64,000 nt of DNA from Parvibaculum sp039680535 (GTDB taxonomy: Bacteria > Pseudomonadota > Alphaproteobacteria > Parvibaculales > Parvibaculaceae), in assembly GCF_039680535.1 (NCBI RefSeq), contig NZ_JBDKSS010000012.1, positions 1 to 64,000 on the forward strand, given 5' to 3'. Positions 9,552 through 16,812 of this stretch are shown here, piece after piece (within the stretch, counting starts at the first letter, position 1; each line of letters starts with the position of its first letter). Both the position numbers and the translations under genes were made by a program. Under the pieces are notes generated by a model. That model was not told where the DNA came from, searched no databases, and saw nothing but the letters and a program-made list of their open reading frames with translations.

Positions 9552-9788
9552 TTAGACGGCCTTTTTTGCGGCCTTCTTCTTCGGCGCGGGCGCTGCGGCC
9601 TTTGCCTCTGCATCGGCCTGTTCCTTGGCGAGCCTCAATTCCCTGAGCCGCGCCGTCTTGGCGTCGCGGGCGCGTGCCTCGGTCGCGATCAGAAGCCGCG
9701 CTGCCTCGGTCGTCGCGTCCGCCTTTGTGGCGCGGAGGGGCGCGGGCGGAGCCGCCTTGAAGAGCGAAGACTTGTTGCGTGCAGCCAT
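9552..9788 (-). CDS. Small alanine/lysine-rich hypothetical protein
   Basis: This 78-residue basic protein starts MAARNKSSLFKAAPPAPL. It has a helical, charged middle (EARARDAKTARLRELRLAKEQADAEAK) and a histone-like lysine/alanine tail (PAPKKKAAKKAV). No family was recognised; the composition suggests a nucleic-acid-binding or coiled protein. It lies between two minus-strand hairpin terminators (9402-9428 and 9815-9842), so it is probably a single-gene transcript. The start codon has GGAAGGAAC upstream. Confidence 0.6.
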   Translation of the reverse strand: MAARNKSSLFKAAPPAPLRATKADATTEAARLLIATEARARDAKTARLRELRLAKEQADAEAKAAAPAPKKKAAKKAV

Positions 9789-9812
9789 GTTCGGTTCCTT
9801 CCGGGCTCAGAA

Positions 9813-9998
9813 ATGAAAAAAGGCCGGGTTTGCCCGGCCTTTCCCAACCATCCCGAGCCCGTCAGGGCAGGGCGCCATTACATCCGTGGTCGCCTTCAGG
9901 ATGAAGTCACCGCACCGGAAAACCGGCTACCGGCATCTCTGCCGATCCTGCTCCGCCGCAGCGCCTGAAGCGCGCAACATCGCCGCGATGACCATCGT
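9813..9998 (-). ncRNA. Candidate small RNA of about 185 nt
   Basis: A minus-strand promoter (10004-10033) should start transcription near 9997. A strong hairpin terminator with a T-run (9815-9842) ends it near 9813. No convincing protein is encoded: the longest frames are about 20-40 codons, and one simply reads through the terminator. The predicted RNA contains long-range complementarity (CTTCAGG with CCTGAAG; TGGTC with GACCA) and local GCCGG hairpins, giving a rod-like fold. Its size is similar to 6S RNA, but the identity is unknown. Confidence 0.5.
9815..9842 (-). terminator. Intrinsic terminator of the candidate small RNA
   Basis: A perfect 10-bp GC-rich stem (9819-9828 with 9833-9842) with a 4-base loop is followed on the minus strand by six T residues. 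No protein gene ends here on that strand. Confidence 0.8.
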
Positions 9999-10003
9999 TG
10001 GAA

Positions 10004-10033
10004 ACTATATGGGGTGTGGAGCGGGGATTACAA
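10004..10033 (-). promoter_or_regulatory. Putative sigma-70 promoter of the candidate small RNA
   Basis: Minus-strand TTGTAA (10028-10033) and TATAGT (10004-10009) are separated by 18 bases. The predicted start falls near 9997. The remaining bases up to 10275 hold nothing else that I recognise. Confidence 0.6.
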
Positions 10034-10275
10034 GGGGGCGGGCATTCGGCCTCCCTTTGGGATTAGTGCGCCGCGAGCAGACATCTGCCGCAGTCAGTTA
10101 AAAATGACAGCTTCCGATTATTTAGCCCCAACGATCGCCCGTGCAGAAACCTCAACGCAGGCTTCGGCACGGTTTTCTGATTTGTCGCCATTACCAATGG
10201 GATTCCGAGGCGGAAGCTGCCGCTGCACCTGAAGGCAGCAGGCGGAAACGGCTAAGCGCGATCGCGTGATTTCTG

Positions 10276-11106
10276 CTAATCACTGAAAGATGGCGCATCC
10301 CATTCCGGCGGATCATAGATCTTCGACCGCTTTATCTCGCCGGTAAATCCCGTCGCCTGCTGCAAGACCGCCTTGTCAGCCAGCCAGTTGGCTCGATCAC
10401 GGTTCGGATCGGCCATGATCTGCGTGATCATCTCGTGCGGGTCGACCGCGTAGCGGTAAAGGCCGTTGGCATCATAATCCTTCGCGTCACCAAAATAGAG
10501 CAACCGAACCTCGCTCTCATGCTGGAAGGCGTGCCGCTTCAACAAGAGACCTTCTGCAAAGCGTCGCGGACTCAGGTTTAGCTCACCGCGATTGTGCACA
10601 TAGGCTAACAGCTGGGCCGTGCGTTTATACTGTACCTTGCCGATGAAACACGTGTCCTGCGGCATCGCCGGGTGCGCAGCCGCAAGCGCGGTCAGCAGTT
10701 TCCTCGGCGTCGAGCGGATTCGGACGAAGCGAACGTGAGGATCGTTCGCGTAAATGCCCCACATTGCCTCCGACAGGTTTTCCCGTGTCCAGCACTGCCC
10801 CACGAAGTTATCTCGAAATCCGAATTCGAACCGCTCTTCATTGAGAATCCCGCCGAGCCTGAGCGGAAAATTCTCGAACTTATCCTTCCAGTTGTGAACC
10901 TGACTCAGCACATTCTGCCGGTCTGCAAAAAGACCGATCACATATTCATGTCGCATGATGCGATAGACGTGCTGGTCGAGCTCCCCCTCAGCCAAATTTA
11001 GAAAGTTTCCTTCCACCTCATTCCCCCGATGTCCGGTGCCAGCCAGCTTCGCCCCGGATTGCTCATATAACGGTGCGAGTGGGCCAAGCGCAGATGGCGA
11101 TGGCAT
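10276..11106 (-). CDS. DUF2971 domain protein
   Basis: A protein of about 276 residues with the DUF2971 layout: an N-terminal HVYRIMRHEYVIGLFADRQ segment, a central CWTRENLSEAMWGIYAND motif, and a C-terminal KRHAFQHESEVRLLYFGD motif with conserved glutamates. The biochemical role of the family is unknown. Base composition is clearly poorer in GC than in the flanking genes, and codon use is less biased, suggesting transfer. The start is uncertain: ATG at 11106, or an upstream TTG at 11118. It lies 50 bases behind the 12404-11157 gene and is probably co-transcribed with it. Confidence 0.75.
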   Translation of the reverse strand: MPSPSALGPLAPLYEQSGAKLAGTGHRGNEVEGNFLNLAEGELDQHVYRIMRHEYVIGLFADRQNVLSQVHNWKDKFENFPLRLGGILNEERFEFGFRDNFVGQCWTRENLSEAMWGIYANDPHVRFVRIRSTPRKLLTALAAAHPAMPQDTCFIGKVQYKRTAQLLAYVHNRGELNLSPRRFAEGLLLKRHAFQHESEVRLLYFGDAKDYDANGLYRYAVDPHEMITQIMADPNRDRANWLADKAVLQQATGFTGEIKRSKIYDPPEWDAPSFSD

Positions 11107-11156
11107 GTGTCGCCGCAATTAATTTCATCCTGCGGGCAACTCCGGCTTTAAAATGA

Positions 11157-12404
11157 TTACGGAAATCGATCGTAAAAATTGTGGATGCCGAACCTCGCGT
11201 CTGATTTGAATTCTGCCTCTGCTTGCCGAAGTTGATCTGCGACAGGCTTCAAATCTTGGTATTGCTGCAAAGCGAAATAGGCTGCGGCTAGAAGAGCTGC
11301 TGCCGCGCCAAGACCTGTGCCTAGAGTTGCAATCGCACCAGCCGCCGTCAACGCACCAGCGCCACCGAGAACCGCTTTACCAATCTCGCAGTTGACCCTG
11401 AAGTGAAGCGCAACCCTTTCGTCCTCAACTTCTGCAGCCTTTTGCCGATAGTCGCGGATTTGCTCCGAGACGGCCTTATCGAAGTCAGCTTCCTCACTGG
11501 CGTCTCGAGCGATTTGTCCCACCGCATCGAATAGGGCGTCCCGAGCTTCAGCCTGTCGCCCCCAAATGGCGGTTCTTAGCTTTAGAACGGCCTCCACGGA
11601 CAACTCATCGAGACGCGCAATGTCCAAGTATTCATCATGGACCAGCTTAAGGGCGCGATTCCGGCAGTTCCAGTAGGGATCGACCTCTGATATTTGATCG
11701 ATGAACTTGGCACTGTTGCGCAGAATCGTGCGCAATATGGAGTCGTGCCACTGATGGGCACCGTGTGGTACGAGGCCCTGCGTCATACAAAAACCAGTGA
11801 GCTTGATCGTGTGACCAATCCTAGCTCGCGCGACGTTAGATAGTGGTTCTCGCAAATCCTCGTTAGCAAGTGCAAACGTAATGTCTGGCAACGGTGGAAT
11901 GTCGTTTATTGTGCCATCAGCATCCCCACGTGCTTCGGCGATTGCCCAAATGCGCTCTGGCACATCAAAAAGCCACCTATCATTTTGCACCGCTGCTGCC
12001 AGAAATATGGGATCGGCAGCGGCGGTCCGGAACAATGAGAGCAACATTGATAGATCGAGAGGAAAGCCGCCCAAATCGACCATCCCGATGCGGATCTCCG
12101 GTGACGGCGGTTGGTATGTCCGGACAACAGAGACGCTGCCTTGGGAGATGGCCGCTCGGGCCGCATCAACAACGGCAGCGAAATCATCGTCGTAGCCGGG
12201 GGCTTTGCCGATACGTCTCACAGGATTGGAGCTGGGCATGGAAATGACCGGCGGCATACCAAGAGCTATGCCGAATCCTGTCGATGGAAACAGGTCTCGA
12301 TCATCTGGATCAAGCAACTTAACGGTATCGTACGTTAGAAGCGCGGCCTTTAAGTCCCGCAGTGTTGGTGGTCTTTCTGAGGGTATCAACAACGCCGAGC
12401 GCAC
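11157..12404 (-). CDS. Uncharacterised protein with C-terminal glycine/alanine-rich hydrophobic segment
   Basis: A 415-residue protein that I do not recognise. The N terminus (LLIPSERPPTLRDLKAALLTYDTVKL, then LLDPDDRDLFPS) resembles the opening of several uncharacterised families related to DUF6236. The middle is helical. Near the end there is a hydrophobic Gly/Ala stretch (about residues 350-385) that could span a membrane, followed by a charged tail. I place the start at the GTG at 12404 because GGAGAGG lies six bases upstream. GC content is low for this genome. It forms a pair with the DUF2971 gene; a defence or stress role is possible but unproven. Confidence 0.65.
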   Translation of the reverse strand: MRSALLIPSERPPTLRDLKAALLTYDTVKLLDPDDRDLFPSTGFGIALGMPPVISMPSSNPVRRIGKAPGYDDDFAAVVDAARAAISQGSVSVVRTYQPPSPEIRIGMVDLGGFPLDLSMLLSLFRTAAADPIFLAAAVQNDRWLFDVPERIWAIAEARGDADGTINDIPPLPDITFALANEDLREPLSNVARARIGHTIKLTGFCMTQGLVPHGAHQWHDSILRTILRNSAKFIDQISEVDPYWNCRNRALKLVHDEYLDIARLDELSVEAVLKLRTAIWGRQAEARDALFDAVGQIARDASEEADFDKAVSEQIRDYRQKAAEVEDERVALHFRVNCEIGKAVLGGAGALTAAGAIATLGTGLGAAAALLAAAYFALQQYQDLKPVADQLRQAEAEFKSDARFGIHNFYDRFP

Positions 12405-12979
12405 GATGGACCTCTCCAACAATCTCGCGTGCCACTATAATCTCTATTATCGATGTGGGAAAGTAGCTCACATCCCGCATTCTGAAGGGTGACTGTTTCG
12501 GGTCAAAAGCAGCCCCACAAAACTTATCCCCGCCCATTCCTCCGCACCCATATTAATCCCGACCCGCTCCACGAAGGGCGTATCCGGACTGGCCGTATAC
12601 GTGGAGAGGGAATGCGGCGTCCTGCGTCGCGGGGACAACCAGCCCCGCGCCCCGGGAGGGATGAATGGGTAGGCGAACACTATGGTTCGCGGAGCGCTCC
12701 GGCCGATAAAAGCCGGATGTCGCTGGTGTGGGTTGGCACCCCTAAAATCGCCGTGCGCGGGGCGGGCTCAGCCGCTCCAACACGTGCCACGCGTCACGCG
12801 TTGAACGCGGGCGGTGGAGCAGAGGCCCCGCGCATCCTTCTTTCGGGAAGGTTCGCGAGTTGTGTGCCGAAACCCCGGAGGCCGCGCCTCGCGGGGATGA
12901 GGGTGTTTATGCTCCCTGTTTTCGTCATGGCCCGGACAAGCCGGGCCATGACGGTGGGGGGATTCGGGGTAAGGCTGGT
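12405..12979. other. Intergenic region with promoter-like sequence and degenerate DNA
   Basis: No gene is supported here. On the minus strand, TTTCCC (12457-12462) and TATAGT (12434-12439) at 17-base spacing may drive the two-gene low-GC unit. The GC-rich part (about 12540-12910) has open frames in several phases but none with a ribosome-binding site or recognisable family, and it looks like decayed sequence at the edge of the insertion. Confidence 0.5.
12923..12953. repeat. Palindromic hairpin of the GTCATGGCCCGG type
   Basis: A perfect 13-bp stem (12923-12935 with 12941-12953) with a 5-base loop. Its sequence matches the end of the element at 2151-2246. It sits just downstream of arsM and could also serve as a 3' hairpin for that gene. 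Confidence 0.7.
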
Positions 12980-14032
12980 TCAGCAGCACCCGCCGCCGGT
13001 TGTCCCTGCGCCTGCCGCCTCATCAAACGGAATATTCGTCCCGCAGCCCTTGAAAATCCCGAAGTGGCGCGAGAAGTCGCCGATGAAATCGAAATGGGGC
13101 GCGAATCGGGTTTCGATCAGCATACGGAAAGTATTGCCGCAGACCGGGAAGACGCGGCCTTTCTCGATAGCGTGGTGCTTGTCGAGGATGAAGACATCCT
13201 CGCATTCCGGGATGCCGCCCTTGTAGATGACGGCCTGTCCGTGGTCCTCGCAAGATGGCTCCAGCCCGTCGAGCTTGAAGAGCCGGTAGGTCGCGGAGAA
13301 GAAGCGGGCAGGGCCGAGGGTAGCGCGCATATTCGCGTCGTTGACGGCAAGCGGACGGTCGGCGACGAGGCGCGGATCGGTAAAGCCCGTGGCCCTGGCG
13401 AGATTGAGGAAATCGTTCCAGTAGAGTGCGCCCGCCAGGCATTCGCCGAGCAGCACCGGATCGTCGCGGAGTGAAGCGGGCAGCCGCCTGTCGGCATAGA
13501 CGTCGGCGAAATAGAGTTCGCCGCCCGGCTTCAGCAGTTTCCACGCGCCTTCGAGCACGGCGCGCTTGTCCGGCGAAAGGTTGATGACGCAGTTCGAGAC
13601 GATGACGTCGAAGCTTTCCGGTTCGAGGCCGAGCGCGCCCAGCTCCTCGATATAGCCGTCGATGAAGGCGACATTGGGCTTCGCGTAGCCATAGGCCCGC
13701 GTCTGCCCGTCGACATGCGCGCGGGCATGGGCGAGCTGTTCCGCCGTCATGTCGACGCCGACGACCGAGCCTTCCTCGCCGACGAGGCGGCTCAGGACGA
13801 AACAGTCGCGGCCCGCGCCGCAGCCGAGGTCCAGCACGCGCGCGCCCTCGATCGCGGCAGGCACGACGAGGCCGCAGCCGTAATAGCGCGAGAGAATATC
13901 GTCATGGATTTCGGAGAGCGCCGCGCGGATATGCGGCGGCACGTCGCTCGCGTCGCAGCAGGCATCGGTCTTGAGGTCCGCCGAACCGCCCAGCACCTTT
14001 CCGTAATAATCCCTGATGCTCTCGACCGTCAT
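12980..14032 (-). CDS. arsM: Arsenite S-adenosylmethionine methyltransferase
   Basis: A 350-residue ArsM that methylates As(III) using SAM. The SAM site is VLDLGCGAGRDCFVLSRLVG (about residues 66-85). The three arsenic-binding cysteines are present: Cys26 (in DACCDASD), Cys148 (in SNCVINLSPDK) and Cys198 (in GECLAGALYWNDF). A cysteine pair also ends the protein (TTGGGCC). The ATG at 14032 follows GGGAG. No arsR, arsB or arsC is adjacent, so this is an orphan arsenic gene here. Confidence 0.95.
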   Translation of the reverse strand: MTVESIRDYYGKVLGGSADLKTDACCDASDVPPHIRAALSEIHDDILSRYYGCGLVVPAAIEGARVLDLGCGAGRDCFVLSRLVGEEGSVVGVDMTAEQLAHARAHVDGQTRAYGYAKPNVAFIDGYIEELGALGLEPESFDVIVSNCVINLSPDKRAVLEGAWKLLKPGGELYFADVYADRRLPASLRDDPVLLGECLAGALYWNDFLNLARATGFTDPRLVADRPLAVNDANMRATLGPARFFSATYRLFKLDGLEPSCEDHGQAVIYKGGIPECEDVFILDKHHAIEKGRVFPVCGNTFRMLIETRFAPHFDFIGDFSRHFGIFKGCGTNIPFDEAAGAGTTGGGCC

Positions 14033-14101
14033 GTTCCGCTCCCGCTGGCTTTTCCGTTGGGTCAGGGTGCATGGGCGGTGGGACAAGTCCAATCACAATG
14101 A

Positions 14102-14140
14102 GGCGAGGGCACAAAGCGGCGAGGGCACAAAGCGGCGAGG
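14102..14140. repeat. Short tandem repeat
   Basis: The 16-base unit GGCGAGGGCACAAAGC occurs twice in direct tandem (14102-14117, 14118-14133), followed by a partial third copy. It lies in the divergent arsM-panD spacer. A perfect 14-base palindrome, GGGCCCTAGGGCCC, follows at 14201-14214. Confidence 0.8.
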
Positions 14141-14234
14141 AGGGGCCCCGCGCCGCATGGACTTCCCCCGCCTTTTTCGTTAAAACCCGCGCCAAAAGAA
14201 GGGCCCTAGGGCCCATGTGACGGGAGTGCGCCCC

Positions 14235-14591
14235 ATGATCCTCACCATGATGAAGGCCAAGATCCACCGCGCGACGGTGACCCAGTGCGACCTCAATTAT
14301 GAGGGCTCGATCACCATCGACCGCGATCTGCTGGAAGCATCGGGCATTCTCGTCAATGAGCAGGTCGATGTGCTGAACATCAACACCGGCGCGCGCTTCA
14401 CGACCTATGCCATCGAGGGCGCGGCGGGCTCCGGCATCATCGGGATCAACGGCGCGGCCGCGCGGCTGGCGCAGGCGGGTGATCTCGTGATCGTCATTTC
14501 CTATGCGCAGATGGAAGAGGCGGAGGCGAAACGCCACCGCCCCACAGTGCTGCTGATGGATGCGAAGAACCGCATCCTCGAACCGGCCTGA
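14235..14591 (+). CDS. panD: Aspartate 1-decarboxylase proenzyme
   Basis: This 118-residue pyruvoyl enzyme decarboxylates L-aspartate to beta-alanine for pantothenate and CoA synthesis. The self-cleavage site Gly24-Ser25 lies in NYEGSITID; Ser25 becomes the pyruvoyl group. The conserved NINTGARFTTYAI and GAAARLAQAGDLVIVISYA segments are present. The ATG at 14235 follows GGGAG at 9-base spacing; an internal Met-Met is a less likely start. Length is normal for the family. Confidence 0.96.
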   Translation: MILTMMKAKIHRATVTQCDLNYEGSITIDRDLLEASGILVNEQVDVLNINTGARFTTYAIEGAAGSGIIGINGAAARLAQAGDLVIVISYAQMEEAEAKRHRPTVLLMDAKNRILEPA

Positions 14592-14594
14592 TCG

Positions 14595-15341
14595 CTATTC
14601 GATCTCGATCACGAGCGAAACGTCGGACGTGATCTTCTGCGTGCCCGCCGCAACCGGTACCGGCGCGCTATCGCGCATCGCCATCGCCTTCATCGCAAAG
14701 ACGGGCTGGGGTGCGTATCCGCCGCTTTCCGAGATGGTCACGATCTTGCCGAGTGTGACGCCCGCCGCGCCCGCATAGATCTTTGCCTTGCGTAATGCGT
14801 CCTTCACCGCATCGGCGCGGGCCTCGTCGAGCAGCGGCTCCGGCTTGTCGATGCCGAAGCTGATACCGCCAAGCTGGTTCGAGCCGAGCGAGACGAGCTT
14901 GTCGAGCGTTGCGCCGAGTTCGGCGAGCTTCCTCACCGTGACCGTCACCTGATTGCGAACCTGATAGCCGCGAATGACGGGCGCCTCGATGGCACCGTCC
15001 GGTCGCGTGGGAGGCTGGCTGTAGACGGGCGACACGGAAAATTCCGAAGTGCGGATATCGTCCCGTGCGATCTTCATCGCTTCGAGGCCCTTGAAGACTT
15101 CGTTCATCGCCTTCGTATTGGCGGCCAGCGCATCCGCCGCTGTCTTGCCCTCGGTCAGGACCCCAGTTTCGACGGTCGCAATGTCGGGATGGGTGGTGAT
15201 CTCGCCCGTTCCCGTGACTGTGAGTGCCCGGCGCGGCGCCTCCTCGGCGCCGGCGGGCCCGGCAGCGCCCATGAGGGCGCCGAGGGCGATCGCGCCTGCC
15301 AGCGCGGCAGCGAAGCGGTTGAGCGGCATTCTGGCGGGCAT
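14595..15341 (-). CDS. SIMPL (DUF541) domain periplasmic protein
   Basis: This 248-residue protein has an N-terminal signal peptide (hydrophobic Ala-rich segment, probable cleavage after PAGAEEA) followed by a SIMPL domain: ALTVTGTGEITTHPDIATVETGV, IRGYQVRNQVTVTVRKL, and a C-terminal AMAMRDSAPVPVAAGTQKITSDVSLVIEI. Members are periplasmic or outer-membrane-associated proteins of uncertain role; some are linked to oxidative stress. The ATG at 15341 follows GGAGGA. It is convergent with panD, 3 bases away, and divergent from tRNA-Ile. Confidence 0.88.
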   Translation of the reverse strand: MPARMPLNRFAAALAGAIALGALMGAAGPAGAEEAPRRALTVTGTGEITTHPDIATVETGVLTEGKTAADALAANTKAMNEVFKGLEAMKIARDDIRTSEFSVSPVYSQPPTRPDGAIEAPVIRGYQVRNQVTVTVRKLAELGATLDKLVSLGSNQLGGISFGIDKPEPLLDEARADAVKDALRKAKIYAGAAGVTLGKIVTISESGGYAPQPVFAMKAMAMRDSAPVPVAAGTQKITSDVSLVIEIE

Positions 15342-15401
15342 CTGGTCCTCCGGGTTGGTTATGAGGGCAGCTTCCGGGCCGAAACCGGCAAAATTGCGGC
15401 G

Positions 15402-15430
15402 TTCAGTCGGCCGGAAATATCTGTTATATG
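15402..15430 (+). promoter_or_regulatory. Putative promoter of tRNA-Ile
   Basis: TTCAGT (15402-15407) and TATATG (15425-15430) are separated by 17 bases. The -10 is good and the -35 is weak. A small GGCC-TTCG-GGCC hairpin lies in the leader before the tRNA. Confidence 0.4.
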
Positions 15431-15467
15431 GAGCCACCCTCGGCCTTCGGGCCGAAGCGCGATCTGG

Positions 15468-15544
15468 GGGCCTGTAGCTCAGTTGGTTAGAGCGGACCGC
15501 TCATAACGGTTTGGTCGCAGGTTCGAGTCCTGCCGGGCCTACCA
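15468..15544 (+). tRNA. tRNA-Ile (anticodon CAU, lysidine type)
   Basis: A 77-base cloverleaf with an encoded CCA end. Acceptor stem 15468-15474 pairs with 15534-15540, with a G-U at the first pair. The D arm is GCTC/GAGC. The anticodon stem GACCG/CGGTT encloses the loop CTCATAA, giving anticodon CAT. The T arm is GCAGG/CCTGC. The TTGGTCGC variable region and overall sequence fit the minor isoleucine tRNA whose CAU is modified to lysidine by TilS to read AUA, rather than a methionine tRNA. Confidence 0.9.
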
Positions 15545-15585
15545 GGCGCTTCCCGATGAGACGCCCGGAAGCCTCAATGCCTCGC

Positions 15586-16812
15586 TCATGACGGCATGCC
15601 GTCGAGGTTCCGGTAGCGCGCTTGCCAGGCGCCGACCCAGTTCATGAGGTCGGCCGCCGGGAGGGGCTTCCCGATGAAGTAGCCTTGCGCGGCATCGCAT
15701 TTCCGGCTCCGCAGAAATTCCCAGTCGGCGCGGTCTTCCACGCCTTCGGCAACGGTCTTCATCTCGAGCTGCCGGGCAATGTCGAGGCTCGCCTCGACGA
15801 TGGTCTGAAGGGAGCTGTCGCCGGCAGCGCCGTGAATGAAGCTTCGGTCGATCTTGAGTTCCGTAAACGGCACGTCGCGGAGCTGGGCGAGCGATGAATA
15901 GCCCGTGCCGAAATCGTCGATCGACAGGCCGACATGTTTCAGTCGAAGGCGCGTCAGGACATCGAGCGCCGCCAGCGGATTCTTCATCAGCTTTCCTTCG
16001 GTTACCTCAAGCACCAGGGTGGAAAGCGGCACTCCTTCGCGGTCGGCAATGGCGACGACGCATTCGGGGAAATCGAGCTGGCACAAGCTGTCCATGGAGA
16101 CATTGACGGCGACGGAGAGGCCAAGGCCGGCGTCCCTCCATGCGCGCGCCCGGCGCAAGGCGCAGGTCAGCATGACCCGCGTAAGGTCGTCGATGAGGCT
16201 GTGCTGCTCCGCTGCCTCTATGAAGCGGGCAGGCGAGACGAGGCCATCCTCAGGGTGTTGCCACCGCACCAGAGCCTCCACGCCGACGACCGCGCCGCTG
16301 ACGATATCGACCTTGGGCTGATAATAGTCGACCATCTGCCCGCTCTCGATGGCATGGGCGAGTTCGTCAGCGCCATAGCCCCTTGTCGCATCCACCTTGG
16401 CGGCGATCTTTTCCGATGGTCGCTTTCCAAGCACGTCGCGTATCTGTTCCTGCGTGACGGGCTTTTGCAGCGCGCCTGCCACATCGAGCCGATGCGCGCG
16501 GGCGAGCTCGGTCACCGTCTTCAATATCTGCCTGTTCTCTCCGCTGACGAGTACCAGCCGGCCTGCATATTCGAGACGGGCCAGATGGCGAACCAGTTCG
16601 ACGCCATCCATCTCCGGCATCTGAAGATCGCAGAATATGATGTCGATCTCGACGGTGCTGTTACCCAGCATGTCGAGCGCATCCTGCGCTCTGGTGTGCG
16701 AGTGCACCTCCGCGAAGCCGAGATTGGCCAACTGGCGCTCAAGGAGCCTGAGAGCGAAGGCTTCATCGTCGATCAGTACAATCTGCATGGCCGTCTCCCG
16801 GGGGGCACTCAT
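15586..16812 (-). CDS. Response regulator with EAL c-di-GMP phosphodiesterase domain
   Basis: A 408-residue protein with an N-terminal receiver (about residues 9-125; phosphoacceptor Asp62 in FCDLQMPEMDG, conserved Lys in LQKPV) and a C-terminal EAL domain (about 150-395). The catalytic motifs are intact: EALVRW, NVSMDSL, LEVTEG, IDDFGTGYSSL, ELKIDRSFI, TVAEGVED and AAQGYFIGKPL. It should hydrolyse c-di-GMP under control of phosphorylation. Its ATG overlaps the TGA of the upstream hybrid kinase by four bases, so the kinase is its probable partner. Confidence 0.95.
   Translation of the reverse strand: MSAPRETAMQIVLIDDEAFALRLLERQLANLGFAEVHSHTRAQDALDMLGNSTVEIDIIFCDLQMPEMDGVELVRHLARLEYAGRLVLVSGENRQILKTVTELARAHRLDVAGALQKPVTQEQIRDVLGKRPSEKIAAKVDATRGYGADELAHAIESGQMVDYYQPKVDIVSGAVVGVEALVRWQHPEDGLVSPARFIEAAEQHSLIDDLTRVMLTCALRRARAWRDAGLGLSVAVNVSMDSLCQLDFPECVVAIADREGVPLSTLVLEVTEGKLMKNPLAALDVLTRLRLKHVGLSIDDFGTGYSSLAQLRDVPFTELKIDRSFIHGAAGDSSLQTIVEASLDIARQLEMKTVAEGVEDRADWEFLRSRKCDAAQGYFIGKPLPAADLMNWVGAWQARYRNLDGMPS

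Noticed and set aside
9383..9555. Short plus-strand frames downstream of the DUF1398 gene
   Set aside because: They run through a terminator hairpin and overlap the opposite-strand 78-residue gene. Their basic sequence has no family match.
9813..9930. A minus-strand peptide frame of about 40 codons reading through the terminator at 9819-9842
   Set aside because: No start codon with a ribosome-binding site, and the end is simply the translated hairpin. The RNA-gene interpretation fits better.
12489..13226. A long plus-strand frame across the 12.5-13.2 kb spacer
   Set aside because: It overlaps the end of arsM, runs through a palindromic repeat, and gives low-complexity Arg/Pro/Ala sequence with no family resemblance.
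15468..15544. Elongator or initiator methionine tRNA because of the CAT anticodon
   Set aside because: The body sequence, especially CTCATAA with TTGGTCGC, matches the lysidine-modified isoleucine tRNA rather than either methionine tRNA.
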